From assembly GCA_003559735.1 (NCBI GenBank), contig PWKN01000084.1:1-59201 (forward strand): 59,201 nucleotides of DNA, written 5' to 3'. The position numbers and the translations under genes were made by a program. The stretch comes from Bacteroidales bacterium (GTDB lineage Bacteria; Bacteroidota; Bacteroidia; Bacteroidales; UBA7960). The notes below the pieces were generated by a model. That model saw nothing but the letters and a program-made list of their open reading frames with translations, did not search any database and had not been told where the DNA came from. Positions 57,558 through 59,201 of this stretch are shown piece after piece (position 1 is the stretch's first letter; each line of letters begins with the position of its first letter).

Positions 57558-59201
57558 ATGAAAAAAATAAGGAGTCAGCTTGTCACGATCATTATTCTTA
57601 TCCTGGTTACTGGCTGCAAAACCGAGCATGACAGATCAGGAGATACGGGTTTTCAAAACAACAAGAGGTCGGTTTATGATGTGCAGGCCCGCAACGGAGA
57701 TGACCCGTTTCTGACTCGTTTATACTGGTCGCTCAATGATTCCCCTATGCAGCAGAAATTAAGATCACTCAAGCCATTTCCGGTTGGGGTGGTCTATTAT
57801 CAGCAACGTGGAGATGATCTGGAAGCAGCCAGAAAAGAATTCAGAACGATCCATGACCTTGGATTTACCGCCCTGAAACAGGTGGAGCTCAAAGCCCCTT
57901 ATAACTCACCAGATTTCAGGGAACAAGTGTTTCATGCAGCCCTTGAGGAGGGCATCTCTCCCTGGTACTACGGCAGGGCTGGCTGGCAAACCATTACCCA
58001 GGAATTGATCGATTCGCTGGGTATTGCCCTTGAATTAAACTGCAATAACTTACCTGCAATACAAAACCATCCCAGGATGATTGAATTCCAGGATAACAAA
58101 CTTCACGAACGTGTTGACAGGATGAAACATAAACCACCAAGACCTCCAGGCATGGGTGAACCAGGGCGCAACTCCCCATTCCTTCCCGACCGGTTAATTC
58201 CGCATTTTGCAGATTGGCTGAGTGATGCCTATGGAGATATTGAAACACTAAAATATGCCTGGAACCATGGTTATACTGATTCACCTGTAATAAACAGTTT
58301 CATGGATGCTGCACAACTGATGCGTGCCCGTTCTGTTGATGAGTTTGGAAATCGCTGGGGCAATATGTCATGGGAGTTCAGGAGAATGCGCGATGCCATG
58401 CGCTTTCAGGCCGACCTGATCATCGCGAATTATAACGAAGCCATGCAGATCCTTTATGATTGGGACCCGGAAGAACCAGAACGAACCGGGGGTCACCAGA
58501 TCTTTGAAAACCAGGCAATCAATTCGTGGGACCTTGAAGCGCAGGCTAAAACAGCTGCTCTTGGTGGCTCCTTCTACGCATCCATCCATCTGACCCACCA
58601 TTTTTTTCTTCTCGATGGCGAAATCACCCACCCGGTTTATATGCAGTCACGCATTGTGGCCGACATGTTCAAAGGAGGATGGGCAGCCACCTGGGAATCG
58701 ACAGGAGGTCCGACGCAATGGAGCGGTCATCATCACCTTACCGTCGACGGTGACCTGATGAAACAGCTGTTTCTGTCATATATTGCCGCGGGACTCAAGG
58801 GTATTGGTATCTGGATGTGGAACTCCCGTGGTGAAGGTTGGGAGGCTGGAGAGTATGCTCTGTGCGACATCCAGGGAGAGCCTACGGAAAGGGCCATCGT
58901 TGCAGGCCGGTTGTCTGAAATACTTCAGGAACAGCGGTTTGAGCTGTGGGACGCACTTGATGAACCTGTGGTTGGGATATTGTATTCCTGGGAAAACGAG
59001 GCAATGCTTGGACGATTATCTATGGGGTTATACCAATTGTCCACGCCCGTTTATGAAACCAATCGCGACCGCATGTTCAGGCAACTACACTCAGAAGGAA
59101 GAATTGGCATGTCAAGGGCACTGATGAACCACCAGGTGCCATTTGAGTACCTGACAGACAGGGATGTGGCAGCCGGACTGGCCCACCGGTACCCCATTAT
59201 A
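57558..59201 (+). CDS. GH42-like beta-galactosidase lipoprotein (3' end beyond window)
   Basis: Not in the ORF track because it runs off the window end without a stop (548 codons seen). ATG at 57558, 11 nt after the beta-helix stop; lipoprotein signal IIILILVTGC. The catalytic TIM-barrel region begins near VGVVYYQQRGDD and continues with a possible acid/base Glu in MGEPG, the LSDAYGDIETLKYAWN segment, and the proposed nucleophile WESTGGPTQWSG. After ~420 a trimerisation-like domain begins (VGILYSWENEAM). GH42 enzymes cleave terminal beta-galactose (or related). It completes a beta-helix/GH42 operon. Confidence 0.85.
   Translation, partial: MKKIRSQLVTIIILILVTGCKTEHDRSGDTGFQNNKRSVYDVQARNGDDPFLTRLYWSLNDSPMQQKLRSLKPFPVGVVYYQQRGDDLEAARKEFRTIHDLGFTALKQVELKAPYNSPDFREQVFHAALEEGISPWYYGRAGWQTITQELIDSLGIALELNCNNLPAIQNHPRMIEFQDNKLHERVDRMKHKPPRPPGMGEPGRNSPFLPDRLIPHFADWLSDAYGDIETLKYAWNHGYTDSPVINSFMDAAQLMRARSVDEFGNRWGNMSWEFRRMRDAMRFQADLIIANYNEAMQILYDWDPEEPERTGGHQIFENQAINSWDLEAQAKTAALGGSFYASIHLTHHFFLLDGEITHPVYMQSRIVADMFKGGWAATWESTGGPTQWSGHHHLTVDGDLMKQLFLSYIAAGLKGIGIWMWNSRGEGWEAGEYALCDIQGEPTERAIVAGRLSEILQEQRFELWDALDEPVVGILYSWENEAMLGRLSMGLYQLSTPVYETNRDRMFRQLHSEGRIGMSRALMNHQVPFEYLTDRDVAAGLAHRYPII

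Overview
The window comes from a free-living member of the Bacteroidota, most likely class Bacteroidia (a Marinilabiliales/Prolixibacter-like lineage is my guess and is not proven). The evidence is: SusC/SusD pairs, Por-type (T9SS) sorting domains of both kinds (type A at 43591, gliding-motility type B at 6853), FISUMP and SprB-repeat domains, lipoproteins with acidic residues after the lipobox Cys, an OstA-like protein, a TIGR02757 protein, and promoters of the TTTG-N19-TAnnTTTG type. I see no tRNA, rRNA, CRISPR array, insertion sequence or integrase.

Layout. (1) 0.2-6.7 kb, minus strand: a housekeeping operon of guaB, three envelope-folding proteins of the parvulin/SurA type (one without a visible parvulin domain) and a MoxR ATPase. 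(2) 6.8-13 kb, minus strand: a T9SS type B secreted protein, an M16 protease pair (one active, one degenerate) and an OstA/LptD-N-like envelope protein. (3) 13-16.3 kb: two sodium-coupled amino-acid transporters, an AGCS member carrying an extra soluble insert and an NSS member. (4) 16.6-18.3 kb, plus strand: a membrane-anchored ComEA-like helix-hairpin-helix protein and a lipoprotein Fe/Mn superoxide dismutase. (5) 18.3-21.2 kb: a LytS/LytTR two-component pair whose kinase has an extracytoplasmic FG-GAP-like sensor region. (6) 21.2-24.2 kb: a SNF2-family helicase. (7) 24.4-26.5 kb, plus strand: four small membrane proteins (TM2, DUF2752, DUF4190-like, DUF2752). (8) 26.6-34.3 kb: a DUF5723-like outer-membrane protein, an Oar-like TonB-dependent receptor and a MacB/FtsX-type permease. 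(9) 34.7-37.4 kb: pirin, a cyclase-family lipoprotein and a TIGR02757 protein.

Region (10), 37.7-59.2 kb, looks like a polysaccharide utilization region for a uronic-acid-containing glycan. It holds a sorbitol/xylitol-type dehydrogenase, a GH88 unsaturated uronyl hydrolase, an exported sugar isomerase/epimerase-type TIM barrel, a secreted alpha/alpha-toroid lyase-like protein, a giant repeat-rich T9SS surface protein, SusC and SusD, a FISUMP surface lipoprotein, a parallel beta-helix protein and a GH42-like enzyme that runs off the window end. The expected flow is surface binding and import by SusCD, depolymerisation by lyase and beta-helix enzymes, removal of the unsaturated uronyl end by GH88, and oxidation or isomerisation of the released sugars. 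No PUL regulator is inside the window, but GTCCC/GGGAC-containing repeats sit in front of the SusC and beta-helix promoters.

The most notable observations are a 4-bp tandem duplication (CTGGCTGG) that frameshifts an otherwise intact ~1755-residue T9SS adhesin-like gene, the repeat architecture of that protein, the operator-like repeats, the propeller-type sensor kinase, and the TM2/DUF2752/DUF4190 membrane cluster.
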